Shown here: positions 50,250 through 58,300 of the stretch, piece after piece
How the letters are laid out: every line of letters begins with the position of its first letter
How positions within the stretch are numbered: position 1 is the first letter of the stretch
DNA from: URNF01 sp045594105
GTDB lineage: Bacteria; Bacillota; Clostridia; Oscillospirales; Acutalibacteraceae
DNA length: 61,226 nt
Reading direction: 5' to 3'
NCBI GenBank assembly: GCA_045594105.1
Contig: JAZNXY010000091.1
Span: 1-61,226, forward strand
Notes under the pieces: model-generated
What the model was told of the DNA's origin: nothing
Seen by the model: only the letters and a program-made list of their open reading frames with translations
Database searches by the model: none
Program-made: the position numbers and the translations under genes

Positions 50250-50647
50250 CGGAGCAAAAAAGCATAAAAAAACGTCACCTGCGCAATGATATATTGCTGA
50301 TTGCCGCATTGCTTTTGGTTGCGGCAATCGGCGGCATATATCTGCTTTTATTTCGTGGCAACGGCAACACGGTAACGGTGACCGTTGACGGGAAGCCGTA
50401 TGCGGAATATGCACTGAGTGAAAATATCACGGAAGATATTTATACGGGAGCAAACGGGGAACACTGTAACCGGTTGGTTATCTGTGACGGTAAGGCGTTG
50501 ATGGAAAATGCCACCTGCCCCGACGGTATTTGTGTGGCGCACCGTGCGATTTTCCGAAACGGTGAAAGCATTGTGTGTCTACCAAATCGTGTGGTGGTGA
50601 CGGTCACTACCGTTGCCGACACAGATGCACCCGACATTGTGGTATAG
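50246..50647 (+). CDS. NusG domain II protein (EetA-like)
   Basis: The protein has 133 residues. One N-terminal membrane helix (14-36) leads to an extracytosolic NusG_II beta domain with VTVDGKPYAEYAL, CPDGICVAHR (C91, C96) and ESIVCLPNRVVVTV. The CPDxxC and CLPN motifs are the mark of the NusG_II proteins, to which Listeria EetA of the flavin-based extracellular electron-transfer system belongs. It overlaps rnfB by 4 bases, so it is a true member of the Rnf operon. Its function is inferred: electron transfer at the outer membrane face. Confidence 0.85.
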   Translation: MTEQKSIKKRHLRNDILLIAALLLVAAIGGIYLLLFRGNGNTVTVTVDGKPYAEYALSENITEDIYTGANGEHCNRLVICDGKALMENATCPDGICVAHRAIFRNGESIVCLPNRVVVTVTTVADTDAPDIVV

Positions 50648-50657
50648 GAGGGCGACA

Positions 50658-51167
50658 GTGAGAAACAAAACAAAAGCGGTTGCCTTCCTGGGCCTGTGTA
50701 CCGCACTCGCACTGGTTTTGGCATACGTGGAAGTGTTACTGCCGCCGCTGTTTCCTGCGGTGCCCGGCATAAAAATGGGTTTACCGAACATTATCATTGT
50801 ATTTCTGCTGTACCGTCGCAGTGCGGCATCCGCTATAACGGTTTCCCTGCTGCGTATGGTGTTGGTCACCCTGCTGTTTAGCAACGGTATGGCTTTGCTG
50901 TATAGCTTGGCAGGCGGTGCGTTAAGCTTGCTTATCATGATACTGCTTCGCCGTCTGCAATGTGTGTCTGTCGTGGGTGTCAGTGTGGCAGGCGGCGTTA
51001 TGCATAACGTCGGACAGGTTTTTATGGCAATGCTGTTGCTGGATACCACACAGCTGGGCTATTACCTGGTTGTTTTAACGGTTACCGGCACGGTTGCGGG
51101 TATATTGATTGGTCTTGGCGGTGCTGTTCTTATCCGAAAGATCCCTTCAAAAATGTTATTTTTTTAA
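50658..51167 (+). CDS. Gx transporter family membrane protein (EetB-like)
   Basis: The protein has 169 residues from a GTG at 50658 with GGAGGG upstream; the frame's ATG at 50613 lies in the previous gene. Five helices and the signature FLGLCTALALVLAYVEVLLPP with PGIKMGLPNIIIVFLLYR match Pfam Hpre_diP_synt_I, the Gx transporter family. Listeria EetB is of this family and stands next to EetA. The same pair here, behind rnfB, argues for a shared electron-transfer role rather than for isoprenoid synthesis. Confidence 0.85.
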   Translation: MRNKTKAVAFLGLCTALALVLAYVEVLLPPLFPAVPGIKMGLPNIIIVFLLYRRSAASAITVSLLRMVLVTLLFSNGMALLYSLAGGALSLLIMILLRRLQCVSVVGVSVAGGVMHNVGQVFMAMLLLDTTQLGYYLVVLTVTGTVAGILIGLGGAVLIRKIPSKMLFF

Positions 51168-51174
51168 CAAATAG

Positions 51175-51203
51175 TTGACAGATATAGGCACATATAGTAA
51201 AAT
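51175..51203 (+). promoter_or_regulatory. Promoter of the FMN-type lipoprotein gene
   Basis: TTGACA (51175-51180), 17-base spacer, TAAAAT (51198-51203). It gives the lipoprotein a second, stronger transcript within the redox locus. Confidence 0.88.
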
Positions 51204-51247
51204 ATGCTTGTTTGGATAACGAACAATATATTAAAGGGAGATTTGTT

Positions 51248-52219
51248 ATGAAAAAAGGTCTTATTCTCGGCTTGTGTCTCATTATGGTAATCTCTGTTCT
51301 GTTTGTTGGTTGTGGCGAAAAAACTTTGAAGTTCGGTGCCGGCGTGTATGTCACTGCACCGACTGCTACCGACGCTACTGCTGATAAAGAAGGCGCCGGC
51401 AAAATCGATGTTACCGTTGCGGCTGTAACTGTTGACGCGAACGGCAAAATCGTTGCTTGCGCTTTGGATACCATGCAGAACGAAGTAAAATACACTGCAG
51501 ACGGCAAAGCGGTTGCCGCACAGGAATTTAAAACCAAAGGCGAAAAAGGTACCGACTATAACATGGTTGCGTATGGCGGTGCTAAAAAAGAATGGTTTGA
51601 ACAGGCAGACGCGTTTGAAGCATTGGTGGCCGGCAAAACGCTTGATGAAGTGAAAGCGTTGGTTGCTGCTGAAAACAAAGGCAACGACGAAGTTGTTGCT
51701 GCGGGCTGCACCATTATGATCAACGAGTTTGTTGGTGCTATCGAAAAAGCGTACAATGCTGCTAAAGACTCTAATGTCACTGCAAACGACACCTTGAAAG
51801 TGACTGCGGCTACCGAAGTGACCACTGCGGATGCCACCGAAGATAAAGACGGCAGCAGCAAAGTTTCCACTACCGTTTTTGCCGCTGCTGTGAATGCGGA
51901 CAAAAAGGTTGTAGCCGCTTCCAGCGACTGCGTGGAACTGTCCTTCACCTTTGACACCAAAGGTGCTTCTACCTTGGATACCTCCAAAGCGGTTGTTTCC
52001 AAGAAAGAACAGGGTACTGCTTACAATATGGTAACCTATGGCGGTGCAAAGAAAGAATGGTTCGAACAGGCCGCTGCATTTGATGCTGCTTGCGTAGGCA
52101 AAACCGCTGCTGAAATCGCAGGTCTGGTTGGCGAAGATGGCAAGGGCGTTGCTGATGTACAGTCTGCGGGCTGCACCATTTATGTAACCGGCTTTGTAAA
52201 AGCCGCTTCTAAAATCTAA
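51248..52219 (+). CDS. Lipoprotein with two diverged FMN_bind-like repeats
   Basis: The protein has 323 residues. A signal peptide with lipobox ends at C22 (VLFVGCG). Two repeats of about 140 residues follow (30-170 and 185-320), each with a GKIVA or KKVVA strand, a shared segment YNMVxYGGAKKEWFEQAxAF, and an end of the form AGCTI-x5-FV-x-A (AGCT at 152-155 and 307-310). By eye this end lines up with the SGATxT-x-AFVxAV end of FMN_bind domains, with Cys for Ala. It takes the place of the flavin lipoprotein PplA of the Listeria system, directly before apbE. Whether it binds flavin is unknown. AAAGGGAG is the RBS. Confidence 0.7.
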   Translation: MKKGLILGLCLIMVISVLFVGCGEKTLKFGAGVYVTAPTATDATADKEGAGKIDVTVAAVTVDANGKIVACALDTMQNEVKYTADGKAVAAQEFKTKGEKGTDYNMVAYGGAKKEWFEQADAFEALVAGKTLDEVKALVAAENKGNDEVVAAGCTIMINEFVGAIEKAYNAAKDSNVTANDTLKVTAATEVTTADATEDKDGSSKVSTTVFAAAVNADKKVVAASSDCVELSFTFDTKGASTLDTSKAVVSKKEQGTAYNMVTYGGAKKEWFEQAAAFDAACVGKTAAEIAGLVGEDGKGVADVQSAGCTIYVTGFVKAASKI

Positions 52220-52234
52220 CGAAATACTGCATAC

Positions 52235-52263
52235 AAAAAAGGGAGAGCTTTTCTCCCTTTTTT
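52235..52263 (+). terminator. Terminator after the lipoprotein gene
   Basis: AAAAAAGGGAGA and TCTCCCTTTTTT (12 bp, 5-base loop). It lies only 20 bases before apbE, so apbE needs read-through or an unseen start. Confidence 0.88.
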
Positions 52264-52282
52264 GTTACCCAAAAAGGTGACT

Positions 52283-53332
52283 ATGAAAAAACGATTGTGC
52301 TGCGGAGTGATTGTGCTCTGCCTGATGCTTTGCTGTGTATTGAGTGGCTGTACACAGCAACCCGAAAAAAGTAAATATAGCACCTATTCCATGGACTATT
52401 TCGATACGGTTATCACCGTCACGGGCTATGAAGACAGTCAAGAGAGGTTTGACGCAGTGTGTGAAGATATTCTGGCGGCCTTTAGCGAATATCACCGCCT
52501 GTATTCCATTTATCATCGGTTTGACGGTTTGGAGAATCTGTGTACCATCAACGAGGTGGCAGACGGACAACACCGCACGGTGAAGGTAGACCGTCGTATT
52601 ATCGATATGCTTTTGTATGCAAAGGAAATGTACGTGAAAACCGACGGCGTGCTGAATGTGGCAATGGGCAGTGTTTTGTCCTTATGGCATGACTATCGCA
52701 CGTTGGGTATGGATAACCCGACAGAAGCCGATTTACCGCCGTTGGACAAGCTACAGGCCGCTGCAGCACATACCGATATTACTAAGGTGGTCATCGATGA
52801 GACCAATAACACGGTTACACTCACAGATCCATTGATGAAACTGGATGTGGGTGCTGTTGCCAAAGGATATGCTGTCGAGTGCGTGGCGCGTGCTCTGGAA
52901 GAAAAGGGCATAAGCGGTTATGTTCTGAATGTCGGTGGCAATGTGCGTACGGTAGGCGGAAAACCCGATGGGGAGCCGTGGACCGTCGGTATCGAAAATC
53001 CCGATGGAGATGAGTATCTCGCATATCTGCAGCTGCGTGGGGAATCGGTGGTGACCAGCGGCTCGTATCAACGGTTTTATTACGTGGACGGCAAGCCGTA
53101 TCATCATATTATCCACCCCGATACGTTGATGCCTGCTGAAGGGTATGTGTCGGTATCGGTGGTGTGTAAAGATTCAGGGCAGGGAGATGCACTCTCCACC
53201 GCACTGTTCTGTATGCCGCAAAAGGACGGCACTGCACTTGTCGAATCTTTGCCCGGGGTAGAGGCCATGTGGGTGACCGCTGACGGCACAAAAACCTTCT
53301 CGTCGGGTTGGGAGCAGTATATAAAGGAGTGA
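52283..53332 (+). CDS. apbE: FAD:protein FMN transferase (ApbE), lipoprotein
   Basis: ApbE splits FAD and links FMN to a Thr in SGAT-type motifs. The protein has 349 residues with a lipobox at C23 (VLSGC), so it works outside the membrane. DTVITVTGYE, LDVGAVAKGYAVECVARALEEKG, NVGGNVRTVGGKPDGEPW and HHIIHPDTLMP with GQGDALSTALF are the family motifs for FAD and Mg2+ binding. Likely substrates nearby are RnfD (T153) and RnfG (T146, T360). It lies 63 bases after the lipoprotein and 5 before the DUF1622 gene. Confidence 0.93.
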   Translation: MKKRLCCGVIVLCLMLCCVLSGCTQQPEKSKYSTYSMDYFDTVITVTGYEDSQERFDAVCEDILAAFSEYHRLYSIYHRFDGLENLCTINEVADGQHRTVKVDRRIIDMLLYAKEMYVKTDGVLNVAMGSVLSLWHDYRTLGMDNPTEADLPPLDKLQAAAAHTDITKVVIDETNNTVTLTDPLMKLDVGAVAKGYAVECVARALEEKGISGYVLNVGGNVRTVGGKPDGEPWTVGIENPDGDEYLAYLQLRGESVVTSGSYQRFYYVDGKPYHHIIHPDTLMPAEGYVSVSVVCKDSGQGDALSTALFCMPQKDGTALVESLPGVEAMWVTADGTKTFSSGWEQYIKE

Positions 53333-53336
53333 AAAC

Positions 53337-53714
53337 ATGTTAGCAAACATAGTCGCACAGTATAAGGAAGTTTTATATCCTTTGGCGGAAATTGCGGCAT
53401 GCTCTTTGGAACTTGTCGGTATTTTGATTATCATTATTGGCTCTTTTCGTGCTTTGGTACGTCTTGTGCAATGCCTTGTGAAAAGGCAGCCCTTCCGTGT
53501 GGTTGTGGATTTGGGTAAAGCACTGTCCTTGGCATTGGAGTTTAAGATGGGTGCCGAGATTATCAAAACGGTCATCATTCACAATCTGGAAGAATTGGCC
53601 ATTTTGGGTGTGGTGATTATCATTCGTGCATTGTTGGCATTTATCATCCATTGGGAGATTCGCACCGAAGAAAAAGAAAATGCACTAAAAAAAGATACCT
53701 TGCCCGAAAAGTAA
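53337..53714 (+). CDS. DUF1622 family membrane protein
   Basis: The protein has 125 residues and three hydrophobic helices. ACSLELVGILIIIIGSFRAL, VDLGKALSLALEFKMGAEIIKTVI and LAILGVVIIIRALLAFIIHWEI are the DUF1622 segments. The function is unknown. AAAGGAG precedes the ATG, 5 bases after apbE, so it is the last gene of the redox locus before a terminator. Confidence 0.87.
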   Translation: MLANIVAQYKEVLYPLAEIAACSLELVGILIIIIGSFRALVRLVQCLVKRQPFRVVVDLGKALSLALEFKMGAEIIKTVIIHNLEELAILGVVIIIRALLAFIIHWEIRTEEKENALKKDTLPEK

Positions 53715-53716
53715 AC

Positions 53717-53750
53717 AAAAACGCTTTCCGCAGACGCAGAAAGCGTTTTT
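53717..53750 (+). terminator. Terminator of the redox locus
   Basis: AAAAACGCTTTC and GAAAGCGTTTTT (12 bp, 10-base loop). Confidence 0.92.
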
Positions 53751-53796
53751 GTTCTAACAGCATAATGTCTACGTCTTTGAAAAGCATATTTTATGG

Positions 53797-53825
53797 TTGA
53801 CAAACAATATGTTTGGTGGTATAGT
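53797..53825 (+). promoter_or_regulatory. Promoter of the leader and 69-aa gene
   Basis: TTGACA (53797-53802), 17-base spacer, TATAGT (53820-53825). Confidence 0.88.
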
Positions 53826-53849
53826 CAAAAAAACAGATCGCTTATTTTG

Positions 53850-53918
53850 TAAATGACATGAACTTCCCGGGGGAAGTTCTGTCCATTTGCAGGATAGGCG
53901 TTTTTTTATGCCTTCCTG
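53850..53918 (+). other. Structured leader RNA of unknown class
   Basis: Two hairpins in the 123-base leader. The first is GAACTTCCC/GGGAAGTTC (53860-53879) with a further AAATG/CATTT closing pair outside a 4x4 internal loop. The second is CAGGA-TA-GGC / GCC-T-TCCTG (53890-53918) with a T-rich loop. It ends 30 bases before the ATG. I could not match it to a known riboswitch. Confidence 0.5.
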
Positions 53919-53948
53919 ACACTTTTGTCGTTTTAAGGAGGGACCTGT

Positions 53949-54158
53949 ATGAGTTACTTTTCAGATCCCACCGCCAATGCGGCGGTGGGCAACATCAATC
54001 GTGAGTTTTCAAAACTCGAGAAAAAGGCCAAACGGCTGCGCCGCCTTTTGCGAGAAGGGAAGCTTTCTCCCACAGACCTGCAAAAAGCAGGCACACAGTT
54101 TACCGGCATCTATCGGCACGTGCTGTCAAACGTGCTGAACGAGGACTGTGAGGAATAA
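53949..54158 (+). CDS. Small basic coiled-coil-like protein (69 aa), unknown
   Basis: AAGGAGGG lies before the ATG and a promoter, leader and terminator frame the gene, so it is real. The peptide is charged and helical: NINREFSKLEKKAKRLRRLLREGKLSPTDLQKAG has alternating Leu and Lys/Arg and could form a short coiled coil (about 16-40). No signal, membrane segment or Cys motif apart from C67 is seen. I do not recognise the family. Confidence 0.75.
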   Translation: MSYFSDPTANAAVGNINREFSKLEKKAKRLRRLLREGKLSPTDLQKAGTQFTGIYRHVLSNVLNEDCEE

Positions 54159-54159
54159 T

Positions 54160-54190
54160 AAAGCACCCCACCGAAAAGGTGGGGTGCTTT
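54160..54190. terminator. Terminator between the 69-aa gene and the cyclase gene
   Basis: AAAGCACCCCACC and GGTGGGGTGCTTT (13 bp, 5-base loop). The T tails are short on both sides. Confidence 0.85.
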
Positions 54191-54220
54191 ACCATTTCTT
54201 GCATATTAAGCGGTATTATA

Positions 54221-54778
54221 TTACCATTCCGCAATGACTCTGCAGGGGAGGCCTGTCATCCCGCTGTAGTTGACAGGATACGTGTTGGCGATGAAACGTC
54301 CGCCGGCAGATACCAGTGCTTTCAGCCCGCAGAGATTTTCTACCACGAAAACACCGTGGTCCGCACAGTGTTGATCCGCCGGCGTATGTTCCTTGCCGCA
54401 GCGGATGCCGGAGCAGTCAATGCCGATAATAGAGACCTGCTTTTCCAGCAATGCGTCAATCAGTGCGTAGGAGAACTGAGGATGATTGGTAAAATACGCC
54501 TTTGAACCGTAGGGTTCCTGCTCAATACGGGCGGTGTAAAACGCCACAAACTGCCCTTTTTCCACCTTTTGTATGTCTATGTCACCGATGTCAATGTCAC
54601 GGTCACGGATATCGGAAACATCAAATACAAGCCCTTCCCGACGGGTATATTCCAAAGGAAAATCCTTGTTCATTACATCGAAGTGTGTGCCCAAATGTCC
54701 CACTAAAGAGCGGTCATCCTTTTCCGGTGCTGTGCGGCGCATTTCGGGCGTCACCTGTAAAGTCAGATCCAACAGCAT
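54221..54778 (-). CDS. Cyclase family protein (kynurenine formamidase-like)
   Basis: The protein has 185 residues from the ATG at 54778, with AAAAAGGAG upstream. GHLGTHFDVMNKDFP is the HxGTHxD metal-binding motif of the cyclase/KynB (PF04199) family, and IGIDCSGIRCGKEHTPADQHCADHGVFVVENLCGL follows as the second half with the conserved His and Glu. The usual size is about 205-220, so this is a compact member. The family hydrolyses amides or esters (N-formylkynurenine, isatin); the substrate here is unknown. It is a single gene, convergent with the 69-aa gene. Confidence 0.87.
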   Translation of the reverse strand: MLLDLTLQVTPEMRRTAPEKDDRSLVGHLGTHFDVMNKDFPLEYTRREGLVFDVSDIRDRDIDIGDIDIQKVEKGQFVAFYTARIEQEPYGSKAYFTNHPQFSYALIDALLEKQVSIIGIDCSGIRCGKEHTPADQHCADHGVFVVENLCGLKALVSAGGRFIANTYPVNYSGMTGLPCRVIAEW

Positions 54779-54854
54779 ATTTTTGATCTCCTTTTTGAAA
54801 GCTGACACGTTTTACACTACTATAGCATATCTGCTCAATCTTTGCAACAAACAC

Positions 54855-54888
54855 AAAAATCCCCTCGGATTGCTCCGAGGGGATTTTT
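54855..54888. terminator. Hairpin of terminator type upstream of the cyclase gene
   Basis: A perfect 15-bp stem AAAAATCCCCTCGGA with TTGC loop, A and T runs on both sides. The plus-strand sense has no gene to terminate (its own upstream genes stop at 54160-54190), so its role is unclear. Confidence 0.75.
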
Positions 54889-55359
54889 TCATATAGGATT
54901 CGTCTTAAGGAATGACTTATTTCATATCCTTAATAGCCGCCTGTGGTGTTATGCACAAAGTGCACCAATCAAAATTTGTGATTAATAGACATTTATAATA
55001 CTTTCGCAAGTTGTTCGGGGCTTAATAGCGTGCGCCGGGACTTGCGTTTGTGCATTTGCAAATAATTCTGCCGACTTTCCCTTTGGTTAATTGTTCGTTC
55101 GGGCGTTTGTGCGTAATCAATACATTAAGTAAAACAGCAATATTTTTCTGGGCAAAAGCTCATATTCATTATAGCTAATCCCTGGTTTTCTGACAATTGA
55201 CAAATTACACAAATATTACCGTAAAAGTTTAAACAAAAAGGAACTGGAGTTTTATGGTGATTTTATGGTAATATATTAATGTCATTAGGTGATTTTCAGG
55301 AGCGACAAATTAATATTGGCTAAAAGAAGTTTTAATAAAAATGTAAAGGAGCGTAAACT
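54889..55359. other. AT-rich gene-free region before the RHS gene
   Basis: About 470 bases without a credible frame, RNA or repeat. A TTGACA (55198-55203) lacks a good -10 at the normal distance. AGGAG (55347-55351) is the ribosome site of the next gene. The base composition changes toward AT here, in line with the RHS gene. Confidence 0.5.
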
Positions 55360-58300
55360 ATGAAGAAATTTATTAAACTAACATCGGTAATTCTCGCTTT
55401 AGTATTACTTATAGAGCTTTTTCCGATAAATGTTTTTTCGGCCGAACCTTCAGTCGATGAGGTTGTTCCGACGATTTCTTCAGAGGTTTCTCCTGAAACG
55501 TTTGCTCCTGCAGAACTTTTGCTTGAAGATACTTCAAAACGGGAGCAAAGCGTTAAACATTTTCGTATGAGCGATGGCACATACAGAGCAACCCAATATG
55601 ATATACCCGTTCATTTTATGCAAAATGACGAGTGGGTAGATTATGACAATACGCTCGTTGAAGTGGATGCCACAGAGGAAGAAAACGAAGGCAAAATATT
55701 TAAAAACAAGGATTTAAAAAACACCTTGGCAGATTATTCCGTTCGACTTTCAAAAAAGACAAACGGCCATAAATTTGTGCGCGTGGAAAAAGGCGGATAC
55801 AAATTATCCTGGCGTTATCTTAATACCAAAAAGGCTACCGCACAAATCACAGAATATTTTGACGATAACGATGCAACTACGCTCGAAAAAGTAGTTTCCC
55901 GTGTCGTTTATAACAATGTATATAAAAACATAGATTTTGAATACATCATCAGTTCTATTGGTGTTAAAGAAAATATAATAATTAACGCCACGGGCACCCA
56001 AAATGTTTTTACGGCGGAATACAAAGCCAACGAACTAACACCTGTTCTTATAGATGATACAACCATTGAGCTTATAGACAGCAACAATACTGTTGTTTAT
56101 GTAATCTCTGCTCCCTATATGAGGGATGCAAACGGAGAAATATCAACCGGTATAACCCTTACTGTTTCCTCGGTGCAAAACAATAAATTCACGGTAACAA
56201 CTACGTTAGATGAAGACTGGCTTTTAGATGAAAGCCGAGCATTTCCCGTGATTGTTGACCCTGTGCTGAACACAACCCAAGAATACGGAGAAACAGAATC
56301 GGCATTTGTCGGCGATGCAAATAAACAACTATGTTATTCAAATCAAAGCGGCGGAGCGGATAGCGGCAGCCTGTACGTAGGCAAAATCAGCGGTTATGGT
56401 ATGACCGAAAGCTATCTAAAAGTAAATAAACTACCTACTTTGGGTGTTGCGGATACTGTTGTTCAGGCGCAGATTGGATTGGTTTTAAAAAAATGCGAAT
56501 CGGGTTTGCGCATGGACGTTCACAGAATAAAAGCTTATTGGGGGTGGAATACGGTTACCTGGGATACAAGACCGGAATATGACAGCATGATACTTGACTA
56601 CAAAATGCTGGAAAGCGGCGATAACGGTCCTATCTATTTTGAAATAACCGATACAGTTCGCAGTTGGTATAGTGGAGAATACGAAAATTACGGCATTGCG
56701 CTTACCACCCAAAAAGCCACTTTGGCGAAGGCATGGATGTATTCGAGCAGAATTAATCAGAGTGATTTCCCCGGTTGCCGCCCTGTGCTTTTTATAGATT
56801 ATCGCAATATGTCGGGCTATGAGGATTATTGGTCATATACCAGCATTGAAGCTGGGAGAGGCGGCACGGCGAGTGTCAACAATTATAACGGTAATTTTGT
56901 TTTTTCGCAGCCTGTCACCCTGGATAACGGTGGAAATTTAATGCCGGTTTCTTTGGCAATTGTATATAATGCAAATGGTCAATTGGCGGAATACACATAT
57001 ATGGCAAAGAATATACAGACTAACTTCCATCTGTTTTTAAAATATGCCGAGTCAACAGCCGGGCAGGGCTATAAATATTTTTTTAACGATGCCGATGGTA
57101 CAAGGCACTATTTCAAGTTTGAGGGCAACAGTATTACAAATGGCAAGGACGAGGACGGTCTCGGTTACACGCTTGACGTGATAGACTTAGGCTCTGATTC
57201 AGTATGTCCGAATGCTCGTTTTAGAATTACAGATAAAAACAAAACAACAATGTTCTTTGACTATTGGGGCAAAGTCATTCAAATAACCGACCAAAATGCT
57301 GTTTCCGTAACTGTACAGTATGAAACCGTTGGTGAAGTCCGTATAAAATCCGTAACTGATGGAGCCGGACGAGTGTATTCTTTTACGTATCATTCGTATT
57401 ATCCCAATTTATGCACGGCGATTTCCGACCCGGCGGGAAGAACAACGACTTTTAATTATGGCGGAGGTGTTCTTAATTCTATAGATTTTCCCGATGATAA
57501 ATCTATTAATCTCGAATATACAAATTATGGGTTGTCGAGAATCATAGCTATCGATAATACACAGGCATCCATAGAATATGATTCTTCTGAGCAACAACGT
57601 GTGCAAGCTTTAAGCTGGGGACAATATAACGGAAACGCGCTTGAAAAATATACCTTTTCATACAAGCAAAATGAGACTACTGTGTGTGATAAACACGGCA
57701 GAGAATATACATATCAGTTTAACAATTATGCCCAAACAACAGGCATTGTATCAAAGGCAAACGGAAAAGCGCAGTATTTTGAATATTCTCCCGGTGGCAG
57801 CAACACCTCCACAGCAAATAAATTACTCTCACAGTCAAAGGTTATAAACACGATAACCAATCACATTGTTAACCCCGGATTTACTCGTGATCTAAACGGT
57901 ACTTATTTGACTTATATATCCGATGTGACGGGAACCCCTCACATTACACTACATAACGACGGCTGCTTCAGCCAAAAGTCTTTGGAGGTTTACAAGCCTG
58001 TCGAAAATACGGGCTATGCTCTGATTAGGCAGAATGTTTTGAGTATTGATAAAGGCACATACACCTTTTCGGGATACGTTTTTTCCTATAATCATCCGGA
58101 AACGGGTAACGGTATATATTTTGGAGTCACCATCTACAATTCCAACGGCGCTTATGAAAGAAGTTATTCTGCAAACGGACTGTACAAAACAAACGGCTGG
58201 GAGCGTGCCGATGTCACCTTCGAAGTGAATGAGGGTGAGCGCGCCCAGATTGTTATGGGGTTGTGGGGCAGCGGTTCGGGCGGCACAGTTTGGTTTGATG

